Positions 34,420-43,766 are shown, numbered from the stretch's first letter. The stretch is DNA of 64,000 bases from Sphaerimonospora mesophila NBRC 14179 = JCM 3151 (GCA_001552515.1 BCRI01000019.1:1-64000); one strand, 5' to 3'. Notes: generated by a model from the sequence alone, not told the origin. Numbers and translations are program-made.

Positions 34420-35448
34420 GTGAGGCGTGTGTGGTTGACCTGGCGCGCGGCCATGCAACGCGCGCTCTACGGGGACGGCGGCTTCTACCTACGGGAACGG
34501 CCCGACCGGCATTTCCGGACCTCGGTGCACGTGTCGGCGGTCTTCGCCTGGGCCGTGCTCCGGCTGGTCGAGCGGGTCGACGAGTCCCTCGGCCGCCCCG
34601 AGGTGATCGATCTCGTCGACGTCGGCAGCGGCGACGGCCTGCTGCCCGCCCGCGTACTGACGATCGCGCCGCCGGGACTGGCGGAACGGCTGCGGATCAC
34701 CGCCGTCGACCTCTCCCCGCGTCCCCCCGGCCTGGACACGCGGATCGTCTGGGCGGACGCCGTACCCGAACGCGTCGAAGGGCTGGTCATCGCCAACGAG
34801 TGGCTGGACAACATCCCGGTGGACGTCGTCGAGCGCACCCCGTCGGGGCCGCGCCTGGTGCTGGTCGACCCCGAGACCGGCGCGGAACGCCTCGGCCCGC
34901 CTCCCTGCCCGGAGGATCTGGCCTGGCTCGACCGCTGGTGGCCGCTGTGCGGTGCCGCCGACAAGCCGCTGGGGCGTGCCGAGAAGCCGCTACGCGGCGA
35001 GGGACTCATCGGCCGGCGCGCGGAGATCGGCCGGCCGCGCGACGAGGCCTGGGCCACCGTGATCGTACGGCTCGCGCGCGGCACGGCGATCGCCGTCGAC
35101 TACGCCCACCGCGCCGACGACCGGCCATCCCTCGGCAGCCTCACGGCCTACCGGAACGGCTCTATGACGTCGGCCGTGCCGGACGGGTCGTGCGACATCA
35201 CCGCGCACGTCGCGCTGGACGCGTGCGCGGCGGCGGGCGAGCGGGCCGGCGCCGTGGCCACGACGCTGACCACCCAGCGAGAGGCGCTGCGCGATCTCGG
35301 CGTCACCGGCGTCCGGCCGCCGATCGAACTCGCCGCCGCCGATCCGGTCGGCTATGTCCGGGCGCTCGGACGGGCGGCCGAGGAGGCCGAGCTGATCGAT
35401 CCCGCCGGCCTCGGCGGCTTCGGCTGGCTCGCCCAGGTCAAACGGTGA
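34420..35448 (+). CDS. NDUFAF7/MidA-like SAM methyltransferase (COG1565)
   Basis: 342 aa. The N-terminus has the family block YLRERPDRHFRTSVHVS (the GYY...FG type region), then motif I DLVDVGSGDGLL, and IANEWLDNIPVD, the NE-hxDxxP block characteristic of COG1565. In mitochondria NDUFAF7 dimethylates an arginine of the NDUFS2 subunit of complex I. A NuoD/NDUFS2-like gene lies 5 kb downstream (40577). The start may be the GTG at 34420 or 34429. The 3' end overlaps the convergent P450 gene by 11 bp. Confidence 0.85.
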   Translation: MRRVWLTWRAAMQRALYGDGGFYLRERPDRHFRTSVHVSAVFAWAVLRLVERVDESLGRPEVIDLVDVGSGDGLLPARVLTIAPPGLAERLRITAVDLSPRPPGLDTRIVWADAVPERVEGLVIANEWLDNIPVDVVERTPSGPRLVLVDPETGAERLGPPPCPEDLAWLDRWWPLCGAADKPLGRAEKPLRGEGLIGRRAEIGRPRDEAWATVIVRLARGTAIAVDYAHRADDRPSLGSLTAYRNGSMTSAVPDGSCDITAHVALDACAAAGERAGAVATTLTTQREALRDLGVTGVRPPIELAAADPVGYVRALGRAAEEAELIDPAGLGGFGWLAQVKR

Positions 35449-36655
35449 CCTTGAGCGACTCCAGGCCCCGGATGATGTAGTTGGGCTTCCATGCGGGTTC
35501 CTCGGCGAGCTCCAGCCTGGGCGCCATCCGCAGGAGTGCGCTGAACGACTCCGCCATCTCGACCCGCGCGAGCGGCGCGCCGAGGCAGAAGTGGATGCCG
35601 GCTCCGAACGAGATGTGCGGATTGTCGGCCCGGCCGATGTCGAGGCGATCCGGGTCGGCGAAGGCCTCGGGGTCGCGGTTGGCCGAGCCGAACAGCAGCG
35701 CCACCTCGACCCCGCGGGGGATCGTCACCCCGCCGACCTCGATGTCCTCCAGCACCCACCGCTCGAACATCTGCGCCGGGGTGTCCCAGCGCAGCAGTTC
35801 CTCGACGGCCGTCGGCATCAGACCCGGGTCGGCGCGCAGCCGTGCCAGCTCATCCGGGTTGCGGAACAGCGCCCACCAGCCGCTTCCGGTGGCGTTGACC
35901 GTCGCCTCGTGGCCGGCGTTGAGCAGCAGCACACAGGTGCCGATCAGCTCGTCCTCGGTGAGCCGGTCCCCGTCGTCCACGACCTGGGCCAGCGCGGAGA
36001 TCATGTCGTCGCCCGGCCGGTCCCGGCGCGTCCTCGCGAGATCGCGCAGATAGGCGGCGAACTCCTCGGCCGCTCGCACCGCCGTGTGCTGCACCTCCGG
36101 CGAGGGGTTGAGCTCGTACATCCCGCAGATGTCCGCCGACCACGGCCGCAGCAGGTGCCGGTCGGCCTCGGGCACGCCGAGCATCTCCGCGATCACGGTA
36201 ACCGGCAGCGGCTCGGCCACCTCGGCGAGCAGATCGCCGCCGCCGCGCTCGACCAGTCCCTCGGTCAGCTCGGTCGCGATCTTCCGTACCCGGGGGCGGA
36301 GCGACTCGACCATCCTGGGCGTGAACGCCTTGGACACCAACCGCCGCAACCGGGTGTGGACCGGTGGCTCGACGTCCAGCATCCCGGCGCGGATGACCCG
36401 CCAGAACGGCTCCTGGAACTCCGGCTCCGGCTCCCTGCCGAACTCCTCGTGCGTGCCGAGATGGAGGTAGGACCGGCCCAGCCGCCGGTCGCGCAGCAGC
36501 GCGTTCACATCGGCATGGCGGGCGATCAGCCACTGGCCCGTCGGCTCGAAGAAGCTGACCGGGTCGTTCTCGCGCAGGGCGCGATAGGCGTCGTACGGGT
36601 GAGCGATGAACTCGGGATTCCAGGGATCAAACTTCACAATGCACACCATACGCAT
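35438..36655 (-). CDS. Cytochrome P450
   Basis: 405 aa, bacterial class I size. The I-helix has AGHEAT (oxygen activation, Thr present), the K-helix E-x-x-R is in EELLRW, and the heme loop is FGAGIHFCLGAPLAR with the axial Cys. No ferredoxin or reductase gene is adjacent, so it uses partners from elsewhere. The substrate is unknown; the sequence is of the CYP105/107-like soluble type. The start ATG at 36655 has no clear ribosome site. A 23-bp repeat array lies just upstream. Confidence 0.93.
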   Translation of the reverse strand: MRMVCIVKFDPWNPEFIAHPYDAYRALRENDPVSFFEPTGQWLIARHADVNALLRDRRLGRSYLHLGTHEEFGREPEPEFQEPFWRVIRAGMLDVEPPVHTRLRRLVSKAFTPRMVESLRPRVRKIATELTEGLVERGGGDLLAEVAEPLPVTVIAEMLGVPEADRHLLRPWSADICGMYELNPSPEVQHTAVRAAEEFAAYLRDLARTRRDRPGDDMISALAQVVDDGDRLTEDELIGTCVLLLNAGHEATVNATGSGWWALFRNPDELARLRADPGLMPTAVEELLRWDTPAQMFERWVLEDIEVGGVTIPRGVEVALLFGSANRDPEAFADPDRLDIGRADNPHISFGAGIHFCLGAPLARVEMAESFSALLRMAPRLELAEEPAWKPNYIIRGLESLKVTV

Positions 36656-36701
36656 CTATCAGGGCATTCGTCTCGCAGAGCGGTGACCACGAATCGGATA
36701 G

Positions 36702-36815
36702 GGCCCGGGAGCCGAATCAGCTCAGACCCGGCAGCCGAATCAGCCGGGGTTCGGGAACCGAATCGGCTGGGCCCCGGGAGCCGCATCGGGTGGGCCCGGG
36801 AGCTGCGCCGGGAGG
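36702..36815. repeat. 23-bp tandem repeat upstream of the P450 gene, about 5 copies
   Basis: Units resemble GCCCGGGAGCCGAATCGG plus five bases. The array fills part of the gap between the divergent P450 and the SAM-IV-controlled gene, starting 47 bp upstream of the P450 start. Confidence 0.75.
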
Positions 36816-36970
36816 AAGCCGCGGTCCGCCGCGAAGCCCGCTGGTGCGGGCTGTCGCGTGCGGTCCTCGCTCCCTCCCGCTCCGCCCCCTCGATCCCAGT
36901 AGACGTCTGATCCCGGTGGACGTCGTGGGCGCTCAGGTCGTCGGCGCTCAGGGGGGCGAGAGGGCTCATG

Positions 36971-36998
36971 GTGACAGGCCGGGCCGATGGGTTATAGT
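36971..36998 (+). promoter_or_regulatory. Probable promoter of the SAM-IV leader
   Basis: -35 GTGACA (36971-36976), 16-bp spacer, -10 TATAGT (36993-36998). The expected start point falls at about 37005, two bases before the riboswitch begins. Confidence 0.65.
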
Positions 36999-37006
36999 GC
37001 GACTCA

Positions 37007-37123
37007 GGTCATGAGTGCCAGCGCCAAGCCCCGGCTCGCTGGCCGGCAACCCTCGCGTCCGCGGCGGGGTGCCCCGGGTGAGGACCGGGTCCGGCACGAG
37101 GTGTGCCGGGCAAGCGCGGGCTC
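37007..37123 (+). promoter_or_regulatory. SAM-IV riboswitch
   Basis: The leader reads GGTCATGAGTGCCAGCG, AAGCCCCGGCT, GCTGGCCGGCAACCCTC, GCGGGGTGCCCCGGGTGA, then a GGTCCGGCAC...GTGCCGGGCAAGCGC pseudoknot arm: the core of the actinobacterial SAM-IV class. SAM binding represses sulfur-metabolism genes, usually at translation. A GGGGTC/GACCCC hairpin (37144-37158) ends directly at the AAGGAGG ribosome site of the next gene, which would suit translational control. Confidence 0.92.
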
Positions 37124-37172
37124 CGCCGTACGACGCCATGGCCGGGGTCCCCGACCCCAAGGAGGCCTGGCG

Positions 37173-38519
37173 TTGTCCGCTGTTCTCAGTATTCTCACCC
37201 CCGCCGCTCTCACCCCCGCCGCCGATGCCGCCGCCCATGGTCCGGTCTCCTCCGGTCCCCGCCCGATCCCGGCCGTTCTCGGCGGCGACCTGCGGGTGCC
37301 GGTCAAGGGCGGCATGCTCGTGCCGTACGCCAACCTGGACTACGCGGCGAGCGCGCCCTGTCTTGAGCCGGTGAACGCGGCCGTCGCCGCCGCGCTCCCG
37401 GCCTACTCGAGCGTCCATCGCGGCGCGGGGTACGCCTCGCAGCTCACCACCGCCCGATATGAGCAGGCCAGACACAGTGTGCGGGCCTTCGCCGGGGCCC
37501 GGGAGGACGACGCGCTGATCTTCACGCGTAACACGACCGACGCGATGAACCTGCTGGCCCGCTGCCTGCCCGAGGGCACCACGGTGGTGGTGTTCGACTC
37601 CGAGCACCACGCCTCGCTGCTGCCCTGGCCCCGTGCCGTACGGCTCGCGCCGCCCGCGTTCCCGGGAGAGGCGGTGCGGGCGGCCGACGAGGCGCTCGCG
37701 TCGATCGAGGGCCCCGCGCTGCTGGTCGTCACCGCGGCCTCCAACGTCACCGGCGAGCTGTGGCCGATCGCGGGACTGGCGCACATCGCCCACCGGCACG
37801 GCGCGCGTATCGCGGTCGACGCCGCCCAGCTCGTCCCGCACCGGGCGCTCAACCTCACCGCGCTCGGCCTCGACTACGTCGCGTTCTCCGGGCACAAGCT
37901 CTACGCGCCGTTCGGCGCCGGGGTGCTGATCGGCCGGCCCGACTGGCTCGCCCGGGCCGAGCCCTACCTGCGGGGCGGCGGCGCCGTGCGCGCCGTCGGC
38001 GCCGTGTCCGAAGCCGCCGATTCCGCCGGCTCCGCCGGCCATGCGGAATGGAGCGACGACCCCGAGGCCAGGCACGAGGCGGGCACCCCCAACGTGCTGG
38101 GCGCGATCGCGCTCGCGGCCGCCTGCGACGCGCTGCGCGCCACCGGCTGGAGGTCTCTCGTCCGGGAGGAGAAGCGGCTGCTCGCCCGCCTGCGCGCCGG
38201 CCTGGCCACGATCGAGGGGGTGCGGGAGCTGTCGCTGTGGGGGCCCGACCACCCGCGCGTCGGCATCGTGTCGTTCACGGTGGCCGGTCACACGGCCAGG
38301 GAGGTGGCCGAGACGCTCTCGGCCGAGCACGGCATCGGTGTCAGAGACGGCAAGTTCTGCGCTCACCCGTTCGTCCGGCACCTCCTCTCGACATCGGGCG
38401 ACGTCGCCGAGGACGGCGGGTGCGCGGACGGCACGACCGGGGCGATCCGGGCGTCGATCGGCATCGGCTCCACCGAGGAGCACGTCGACCGTCTCATCGA
38501 GGCGCTCAGACGCATCTGA
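37173..38519 (+). CDS. Cysteine desulfurase-like class V aminotransferase
   Basis: 448 aa from the TTG at 37173, with AAGGAGG (37159-37165) 7 nt before it; the longer open frame would run through the riboswitch. PLP residues: Lys242 in FSGHKLYAPFG, Asp216 in AVDAAQ, His pair in SEHHAS. GVRDGKFCAHP near residue 390 matches the loop that carries the sulfur-accepting Cys of SufS-type desulfurases. The first 45 residues are an Ala/Pro-rich extension. SAM-IV control points to sulfur amino-acid metabolism, for example use of cysteine sulfur when SAM is low. Confidence 0.88.
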   Translation: MSAVLSILTPAALTPAADAAAHGPVSSGPRPIPAVLGGDLRVPVKGGMLVPYANLDYAASAPCLEPVNAAVAAALPAYSSVHRGAGYASQLTTARYEQARHSVRAFAGAREDDALIFTRNTTDAMNLLARCLPEGTTVVVFDSEHHASLLPWPRAVRLAPPAFPGEAVRAADEALASIEGPALLVVTAASNVTGELWPIAGLAHIAHRHGARIAVDAAQLVPHRALNLTALGLDYVAFSGHKLYAPFGAGVLIGRPDWLARAEPYLRGGGAVRAVGAVSEAADSAGSAGHAEWSDDPEARHEAGTPNVLGAIALAAACDALRATGWRSLVREEKRLLARLRAGLATIEGVRELSLWGPDHPRVGIVSFTVAGHTAREVAETLSAEHGIGVRDGKFCAHPFVRHLLSTSGDVAEDGGCADGTTGAIRASIGIGSTEEHVDRLIEALRRI

Positions 38520-38581
38520 CGGATCATGCCCGGGGCGCCGTCAGGCGATGTTCTGTCGGAGGCGCCCACTACGTTGGGGTG

Positions 38582-39259
38582 ATGCCGAAACGCCGTGGAC
38601 ACACCTATGAGCAGCCCCGCGAGCTCGCCGCGCTGCCGTACGCGGATCATCTCGAGCCGTTCGACGGCAGATTGGTCGGCAACGGCGACTACGACACGCT
38701 CCTGTTCGACGGGCAGGAGTTCGAGGACGAGGACGCCGGCGCCGCCAGATTCATCGAGTCGGCGTTCACGTCGGTGACATTCGTCGGCGGCCGCTTCCGG
38801 CGTGCCCGCTTCACCGACGTGTGGCTGCACACCGCGCGCTGGGTGGGCGCCGATCTCACGGAGAGCACCTGGGCGGACGCCGAGATCATCACGAGCGCTG
38901 CGGCCGGTACGGCGATGCCCGGCGCGGAGCTGAACCGGGTGACCTTCCACCGATGCAAGCTCGACTCGGTCAATTTCCGGGCCGCCGAGCTGCGGGAGGT
39001 GGTGTTCGTGGAGTGCACGCTGCGCGACGTGGACTTCGCGGGCGCCACGTTGACGGGCGTCGCGTTCCCCGGTTCCGCCCTGGAAAGGGTGCGGTTCGAC
39101 AAGGCGAAGATGGCCGACGTCGACCTGCGGGGCGCCACCTCCCTGGGCCTCTCCGACGGGTACGACGCGCTGCGCGGCGCGACCATCAGCGGCCTCCAAC
39201 TGATGGAGCTCGCCCCGATGTTCGCCCACATCCTGGGCGTCACCGTGGAAGACGACTGA
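38582..39259 (+). CDS. Pentapeptide-repeat protein
   Basis: 225 aa from the ATG at 38582. From about residue 55 to 195 there are A(D/N)LXX-type pentapeptides (FRRARFTDV, GADLTES, AELREVVF, LRDVDFAGATL, MADVDLRGATS) that build a right-handed quadrilateral beta-helix, with no catalytic motif. Relatives such as MfpA and Qnr mimic DNA and bind gyrase; whether this one does is unknown. It lies 62 bp after the desulfurase-like gene on the same strand. Confidence 0.88.
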   Translation: MPKRRGHTYEQPRELAALPYADHLEPFDGRLVGNGDYDTLLFDGQEFEDEDAGAARFIESAFTSVTFVGGRFRRARFTDVWLHTARWVGADLTESTWADAEIITSAAAGTAMPGAELNRVTFHRCKLDSVNFRAAELREVVFVECTLRDVDFAGATLTGVAFPGSALERVRFDKAKMADVDLRGATSLGLSDGYDALRGATISGLQLMELAPMFAHILGVTVEDD

Positions 39260-39286
39260 GAGCGGCGGCCGGCCCGCGGGCTCACT

Positions 39287-39889
39287 TCACCCCCGGGGGG
39301 CTCGTACGACCTTCGTGACGAAGCGCACCTGTGTCGCGCCGAGAGTTCCCGTGATGTGCCAGCAGCCGAGTCTCGGGAAGTCGAACCCGCTGACCTGGAG
39401 GCCGGGCACCGAGTAACCTTCCGGCACGTCGCCGACGACGGTCTCCCCCGTGTCCAGGGAGACCGCGCGGATCTCCAAGCGCTCATCACGGTCACGCCAC
39501 CACGGCAGCTTGATCCCCCATTTGCCGTCCTCGGGCCGCGGATAGGCCTGCCGCGCCTGGGCGGGAAGCACCCAGAGGCCGCCCCCGCCGTACCACTCGG
39601 CGGCTTCGTCCGCCGTGCCCTCTCCCTCCAGCCATCTCACCAGCGCGCCGGGGGGCTCGACGGGCCGGTCGGCGGGCCTGGTCACCGGACACGTCCCCTT
39701 GGCCACCGCCGACGCGGGCTCGCCCACCGTCACCGGCACACTGACCGGCTCCGCCACCGGCGATCCATCCGGCGTGGGCGAAGATGGCGACGAGGGCGTC
39801 GAGACGGCCTGCGGCCCGCCGCACGCCGGAAGCATCACCACGAGCGACATCACGAGCGCCGAAACGCTCACCTTCGGGGTCCGACGCAT
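39287..39889 (-). CDS. Putative lipoprotein, hypothetical
   Basis: 200 aa. The signal peptide ends in a lipobox-like MLPACGG (Cys at about residue 23). A Ser/Pro/Thr linker (to about residue 65) leads to a C-terminal domain with two Cys and several Trp (GTCPVTRP, AAEWYGGGGLWV, PRLGCWHITG) that looks like a secreted beta-sandwich. No homology is recognised. It is divergent from the Nudix gene. Anchoring outside the membrane is likely; the role is unknown. Confidence 0.78.
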   Translation of the reverse strand: MRRTPKVSVSALVMSLVVMLPACGGPQAVSTPSSPSSPTPDGSPVAEPVSVPVTVGEPASAVAKGTCPVTRPADRPVEPPGALVRWLEGEGTADEAAEWYGGGGLWVLPAQARQAYPRPEDGKWGIKLPWWRDRDERLEIRAVSLDTGETVVGDVPEGYSVPGLQVSGFDFPRLGCWHITGTLGATQVRFVTKVVRAPRG

Positions 39890-40020
39890 CCGATCCTCCC
39901 CTTCGTCGGAGAGTGGTTCGGGTGAACCACACCCTCACTACCGCGACCGGCGCCGAAAGGTTCGCCGGCCTCGCGCGTGCCCGTCGCCGCACGCGGTCAC
40001 CGGGCGGGTAACGTGATCCA

Positions 40021-40506
40021 ATGAGCAAGCCATATCTCGAGCCGCCGGAGTGGTTCGCCACCCTGCCCACGGTGTACGCCTCGGCGTGTCTGCTGCTCAC
40101 CGACGTCCACGACCACGTCCTGCTGGTGAAACCCAACTATCGGCCGGGCTGGGCGATCCCCGGCGGCATCGTCGAAGCGGGCGAGTCACCCCACGACGGC
40201 GCCCGCCGCGAGGTCCACGAGGAGCTCGGCCTCCGGGTCGAGGCGGGCGCGCTGCTCGTGCTCGACTGGGCGCCGCCGCTCGGCGACCGGCCGCGGTCGA
40301 TGGTCAACTTCCTGTTCGACGGCGGCACGATCGCCGATGGCACGCCGCTGCTGCTACAGGAGGAGGAACTGGACGACGCGGGATTCTTCCCCTGGGAGCA
40401 GGCCACCGCCCTGCTGCCGGCCACCACCGCGCCGCGGCTCCCGGCCGCCCGCCGGGCGCGCAAGGACGGACATGCCGTCTACCTGCCCAATGAAGCGGCG
40501 CTGTGA
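40021..40506 (+). CDS. Nudix hydrolase
   Basis: 161 aa. The Nudix box G-x5-E-x7-RE-x2-EE-x-G is seen as GIVEAGESPHDGARREVHEELG. Residues before it (HVLLVKPNYRPGWAIPGG) form the usual strand. Such enzymes hydrolyse nucleoside diphosphates linked to another group; the exact substrate cannot be read. It may be co-transcribed with the nuoD-like gene 70 bp downstream. Confidence 0.92.
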   Translation: MSKPYLEPPEWFATLPTVYASACLLLTDVHDHVLLVKPNYRPGWAIPGGIVEAGESPHDGARREVHEELGLRVEAGALLVLDWAPPLGDRPRSMVNFLFDGGTIADGTPLLLQEEELDDAGFFPWEQATALLPATTAPRLPAARRARKDGHAVYLPNEAAL

Positions 40507-40576
40507 CGCCATGGGCTGACCCGGCCTCCATGCCGCGCACTTCGCGGTGCCGTACGAGCGTGGGAGCATGGACGGT

Positions 40577-41755
40577 ATGACCGAGGAGGGCATGCGGCGG
40601 GAGCGCGTGGTCGGGATCGGCTCGGGCGCGGCCGCCGTCCAGCCGAAGGAGCTGGCCACCGAGGACATGGTCCTCAACATCGGCCCGCAGCACCCGTCCA
40701 CGCACGGGGTGCTGCGGCTGCGGCTCACGCTCGACGGTGAGCGGATCGCCGCCGCCGAGCCGATCGTCGGCTACATGCACCGGGGCGCGGAGAAGCTGTT
40801 CGAGGTGCGCGACTACCGGCAGATCATCGTGCTCGCCAACCGGCACGACTGGCTGTCGGCCTTCGCGAACGAGCTGGGGGTCGTGCTGGCCGTCGAGCGC
40901 ATGCTCGGCATGGAGGTCCCCCGGCGGGCGGTGTGGGCCCGGACGCTGCTGGCCGAGCTCAACCGGGTGCTCAACCACCTCATGTTCCTCGGCTCCTATC
41001 CCCTGGAGCTCGGCGCGATCACCCCGGTCTTCTACGCCTTCCGGGAACGCGAGACGCTGCAGCACGTCATGGAGGAGATCTCCGGCGGCCGCATGCACTA
41101 CATGTTCAACCGCGTCGGCGGGCTGAAGGAGGACCTTCCCCTCGGCTGGCTCGACCGGGCCGCCCAGGCCGTCGCCGACGTACGGCACCGCCTGCCCGAC
41201 ATTGAGGAGCTGATCTCCGACAACGAGATCTTCCTGGCCAGGACCAGGGACATCGGCGTCCTCGACCGTGACACGATCATGCAGTACGGCGTGAGCGGCC
41301 CGATCGCCCGGGCTTCGGGGGTGGACTTCGACCTGCGGCGCGACGAACCCTACCTCGCCTACGGCGAGCTGCCCGTCAAGGTGGTGACCCGCTCGGCCGG
41401 GGACTGCAACGCCCGGTTCCAGGTGCTGCTCGACCAGGTCAAGGTGTCCCTGGATCTGGCCGACGCCTGCGTGGAACGGCTGCGGGAGCTGCCGCCGGGG
41501 CCGATCAACCAGCGGCTGCCGAAGGTGCTCAAGGTCCCCGAGGGCCACACCTACGCCTGGACCGAGAACCCGCTCGGCCTCAACGGCTACTACCTGGTCT
41601 CCCGGGGTGAGAAGACTCCGTGGCGCCTGAAACTGCGCAGCGCCTCGTACAACAACATCCAGGTGCTGCGGGAGATGCTGCCCGGCCACCTGGTCTCCGA
41701 CATGGTGGCCATCCTCGGCTCGATGTTCTTCGTCGTCGGAGACATCGACAAATAA
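40577..41755 (+). CDS. Orphan NuoD-like (NDUFS2-type) protein
   Basis: 392 aa from the ATG at 40577, with GGGAG 8 nt upstream. It carries the 49-kDa complex I signature ([40 protein letters not shown] and the C-terminal VVGDID). Subunit D normally forms part of the quinone site in complex I, but no other nuo gene is near, so this is a second, orphan copy, as in Streptomyces. Arg69 in MHRG aligns with the arginine methylated by NDUFAF7 in mitochondria (Arg118 of the human NDUFS2 precursor). Its partner complex is unknown. Confidence 0.9.
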   Translation: MTEEGMRRERVVGIGSGAAAVQPKELATEDMVLNIGPQHPSTHGVLRLRLTLDGERIAAAEPIVGYMHRGAEKLFEVRDYRQIIVLANRHDWLSAFANELGVVLAVERMLGMEVPRRAVWARTLLAELNRVLNHLMFLGSYPLELGAITPVFYAFRERETLQHVMEEISGGRMHYMFNRVGGLKEDLPLGWLDRAAQAVADVRHRLPDIEELISDNEIFLARTRDIGVLDRDTIMQYGVSGPIARASGVDFDLRRDEPYLAYGELPVKVVTRSAGDCNARFQVLLDQVKVSLDLADACVERLRELPPGPINQRLPKVLKVPEGHTYAWTENPLGLNGYYLVSRGEKTPWRLKLRSASYNNIQVLREMLPGHLVSDMVAILGSMFFVVGDIDK

Positions 41756-41822
41756 CCCGATAGATCGGTCCGGAGGCGGTCTGGCCATCAATTTTTACCC
41801 ACTTTGAGAAACTCTTGCCAGA

Positions 41823-43268
41823 ATGTCGGGCGTGAGCGACCCCACTCGACAGATCGGTTCGTACACCCTCATCCGCGTCCTCGGTGAAGGTGGGATGGGC
41901 ATCGTCCATCTCGCCCAGGACGGCGACTTCAAGCTGGTCGCGGTCAAGGAACTCCGTCCCGAGCTGGCGGCACGCCCGGATTTCCTGCGCCGTTTCACCA
42001 GGGAGGCCGCCGCTGCGCGCAAGGTGGCGCGGTTCTGCACCGCTCCGGTGCTGGATGCGGGCATCGACGGAAAAACCGCCTACATCGTCACCGATTATGT
42101 CGAAGGGCCTGATCTACGCAGCGTAGTCAAGGAGCAGGGCCCGCTGTCCGGAGCCAACCTGGAGGCGCTGGCGGTCGGTGTGGCCACCGCGCTCACCGCG
42201 ATCCACGAAGCGGGCGTCGTGCATCGGGACCTGAAACCCGCCAACATCCTGCTCAGCCCCGTAGGTCCCCGTGTGATCGATTTCGGGATCGCCCAGTTGG
42301 CGGAGCCGGAGGTGACCCGGTCGGCGACCATCATGGGGACACCGGAATACATGTCCCCGGAGCAGGCCAAGGGCGAGCCGGTCACCGCGGCGAGCGACGT
42401 GTTCGCCTGGGGCGGCGTGGTCGCCTATGCGGCCACGGGGCGACCACCGTTCGGCACCGGCCACATGCCGGAGGTGCTGTACCGCGTGGCCCACCATGTG
42501 CCCGACCTGAAGGGCGTGGATGAGCGGCTCAGGCCGTTGGTGGAACAGGCGCTGGACAAGGATCCGTCCCGCAGGCCGACGGCGCAGCAGCTTCTGGATC
42601 GCCTGCTCGGCCGTGAGTCGATCACGGCGGCCTCCGCCACCCGCCTGGTGACCGGCACCTGGACGCCGTCACCGACCCTCCCGCCCAAGTCGCCGGTCTC
42701 CCCGCCACGGCGGCCGATCCGCAGTCGCTGGATGAAACCGGCGGCGGCGATCGCGGTCGCGGCCATGGCGCTGGGCGCATCGGTACTGGTCTGGCGGCCG
42801 TGGGAGGTGGCCGCACAGCAGGGGAGCGGGACGCGAGGGACGCAGCAGGCCGGCATGCTGGCCGAGCGGGACACGATCACGAGCGACGAGAAGAACCAGA
42901 GCATTCCGGTGCACATCACGATTGACTCCCTCGTCCGCCAGGGTGACGAGGTGACGCTGTTCTGGACGCTCAGGAACGACAGCCCGTCGGGCGCCGAAGT
43001 CCGCCTGGAGTCGGTCTTGGACGGCGGGTTCCAATCCGACACCAAGAAGATCAGCCTCTCATATGCGGGTGCGACCGAACCCGTCCACCCGGCGATGCGG
43101 CAAGACAAATGCGTCTGTACGCACTGGGGTTACGGCGACACCATTCCGGCCGGCCGATCACGCAGGTTTCACGCGATCTTCGATCGCCTGCCCGGGAAAG
43201 TCGAGAAGGTCGATGTCGATCTGGTACTGCTCGGCCGTGTGAAGGACATCCCCGTCACCGAGAGCTGA
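41823..43268 (+). CDS. Receptor-like serine/threonine protein kinase
   Basis: 481 aa. The kinase domain (residues 13-265) shows the glycine loop GEGGMGIV, VAVKEL, HRDLKPANI, DFGIAQ, GTPEYMSPEQ and SDVFAWG, so it should be active. A Pro-rich juxtamembrane segment leads to one membrane helix (about 305-323). The outside domain of about 150 residues is beta-rich (DEVTLFWTLRNDSPSG) with a CVC pair, resembling DUF4352-like modules rather than PASTA repeats. The signal sensed is unknown. It stands alone between the nuoD gene and the folate operon. Confidence 0.93.
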   Translation: MSGVSDPTRQIGSYTLIRVLGEGGMGIVHLAQDGDFKLVAVKELRPELAARPDFLRRFTREAAAARKVARFCTAPVLDAGIDGKTAYIVTDYVEGPDLRSVVKEQGPLSGANLEALAVGVATALTAIHEAGVVHRDLKPANILLSPVGPRVIDFGIAQLAEPEVTRSATIMGTPEYMSPEQAKGEPVTAASDVFAWGGVVAYAATGRPPFGTGHMPEVLYRVAHHVPDLKGVDERLRPLVEQALDKDPSRRPTAQQLLDRLLGRESITAASATRLVTGTWTPSPTLPPKSPVSPPRRPIRSRWMKPAAAIAVAAMALGASVLVWRPWEVAAQQGSGTRGTQQAGMLAERDTITSDEKNQSIPVHITIDSLVRQGDEVTLFWTLRNDSPSGAEVRLESVLDGGFQSDTKKISLSYAGATEPVHPAMRQDKCVCTHWGYGDTIPAGRSRRFHAIFDRLPGKVEKVDVDLVLLGRVKDIPVTES

Positions 43269-43276
43269 GCCCGGGA

Positions 43277-43726
43277 TCACTCCTCGCCTTCCGGCTTGCC
43301 GGGAACGCGGCAGCAGTACTCCAGGAACAGCGCCGCGCAGATCAGGATCACGCACGACAGGAATGATCCTCCCGCGATCAGCGCGTCCTGGCGGGGCTTG
43401 GGCAGCTCGAGCATGTCGATCACGCGGCATGCGAACCCGGCGAACACCCCCGCGAACACCGCCCCCGTGTGCGCCGTCGCCTTGGCCAGCGCCGCCAGCC
43501 GGGCCACGGCCAGCGGCTCGACGGGCTTGGTGTCCGGCCTGCGCAGGATCCTCGCCCGCGTCAGCCAGCCGGTGTACGCCTCGCCGAGCGCGAGCAGCAA
43601 CGTGGTGGGGATGGCCGTCCACGGGAGGGTGGGCAGCACGGCGTAGGTCTGCTGCAGCACACCCCAGGTGACGAGCCCGAACACCACCACCAGGCCGACC
43701 AGGACGCCGGGGTTGCTGGGTTTCAC
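43277..43726 (-). CDS. DUF3180 membrane protein
   Basis: 149 aa from the GTG at 43726 (MKPSNPGVLVG), with GGAG 5 nt before it. It has about four membrane helices: LVGLVVVFGLVTWGVL, TAIPTTLLLAL, and two near the C-terminus including SFLSCVILICAALFLEY. The family is found in actinobacteria directly after folK, as here. The function is unknown. It is the last gene of the folate operon, 40 bp after folK. Confidence 0.88.
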   Translation of the reverse strand: MKPSNPGVLVGLVVVFGLVTWGVLQQTYAVLPTLPWTAIPTTLLLALGEAYTGWLTRARILRRPDTKPVEPLAVARLAALAKATAHTGAVFAGVFAGFACRVIDMLELPKPRQDALIAGGSFLSCVILICAALFLEYCCRVPGKPEGEE

Positions 43727-43766
43727 GCACACTCCGTTTCGATGGGCTGACCGGGGATCCTTCCGC

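Noticed and set aside
36987-37172. Upstream extension of the desulfurase-like gene
   Set aside because: It would translate the SAM-IV riboswitch; the TTG at 37173 has a clear ribosome site instead.
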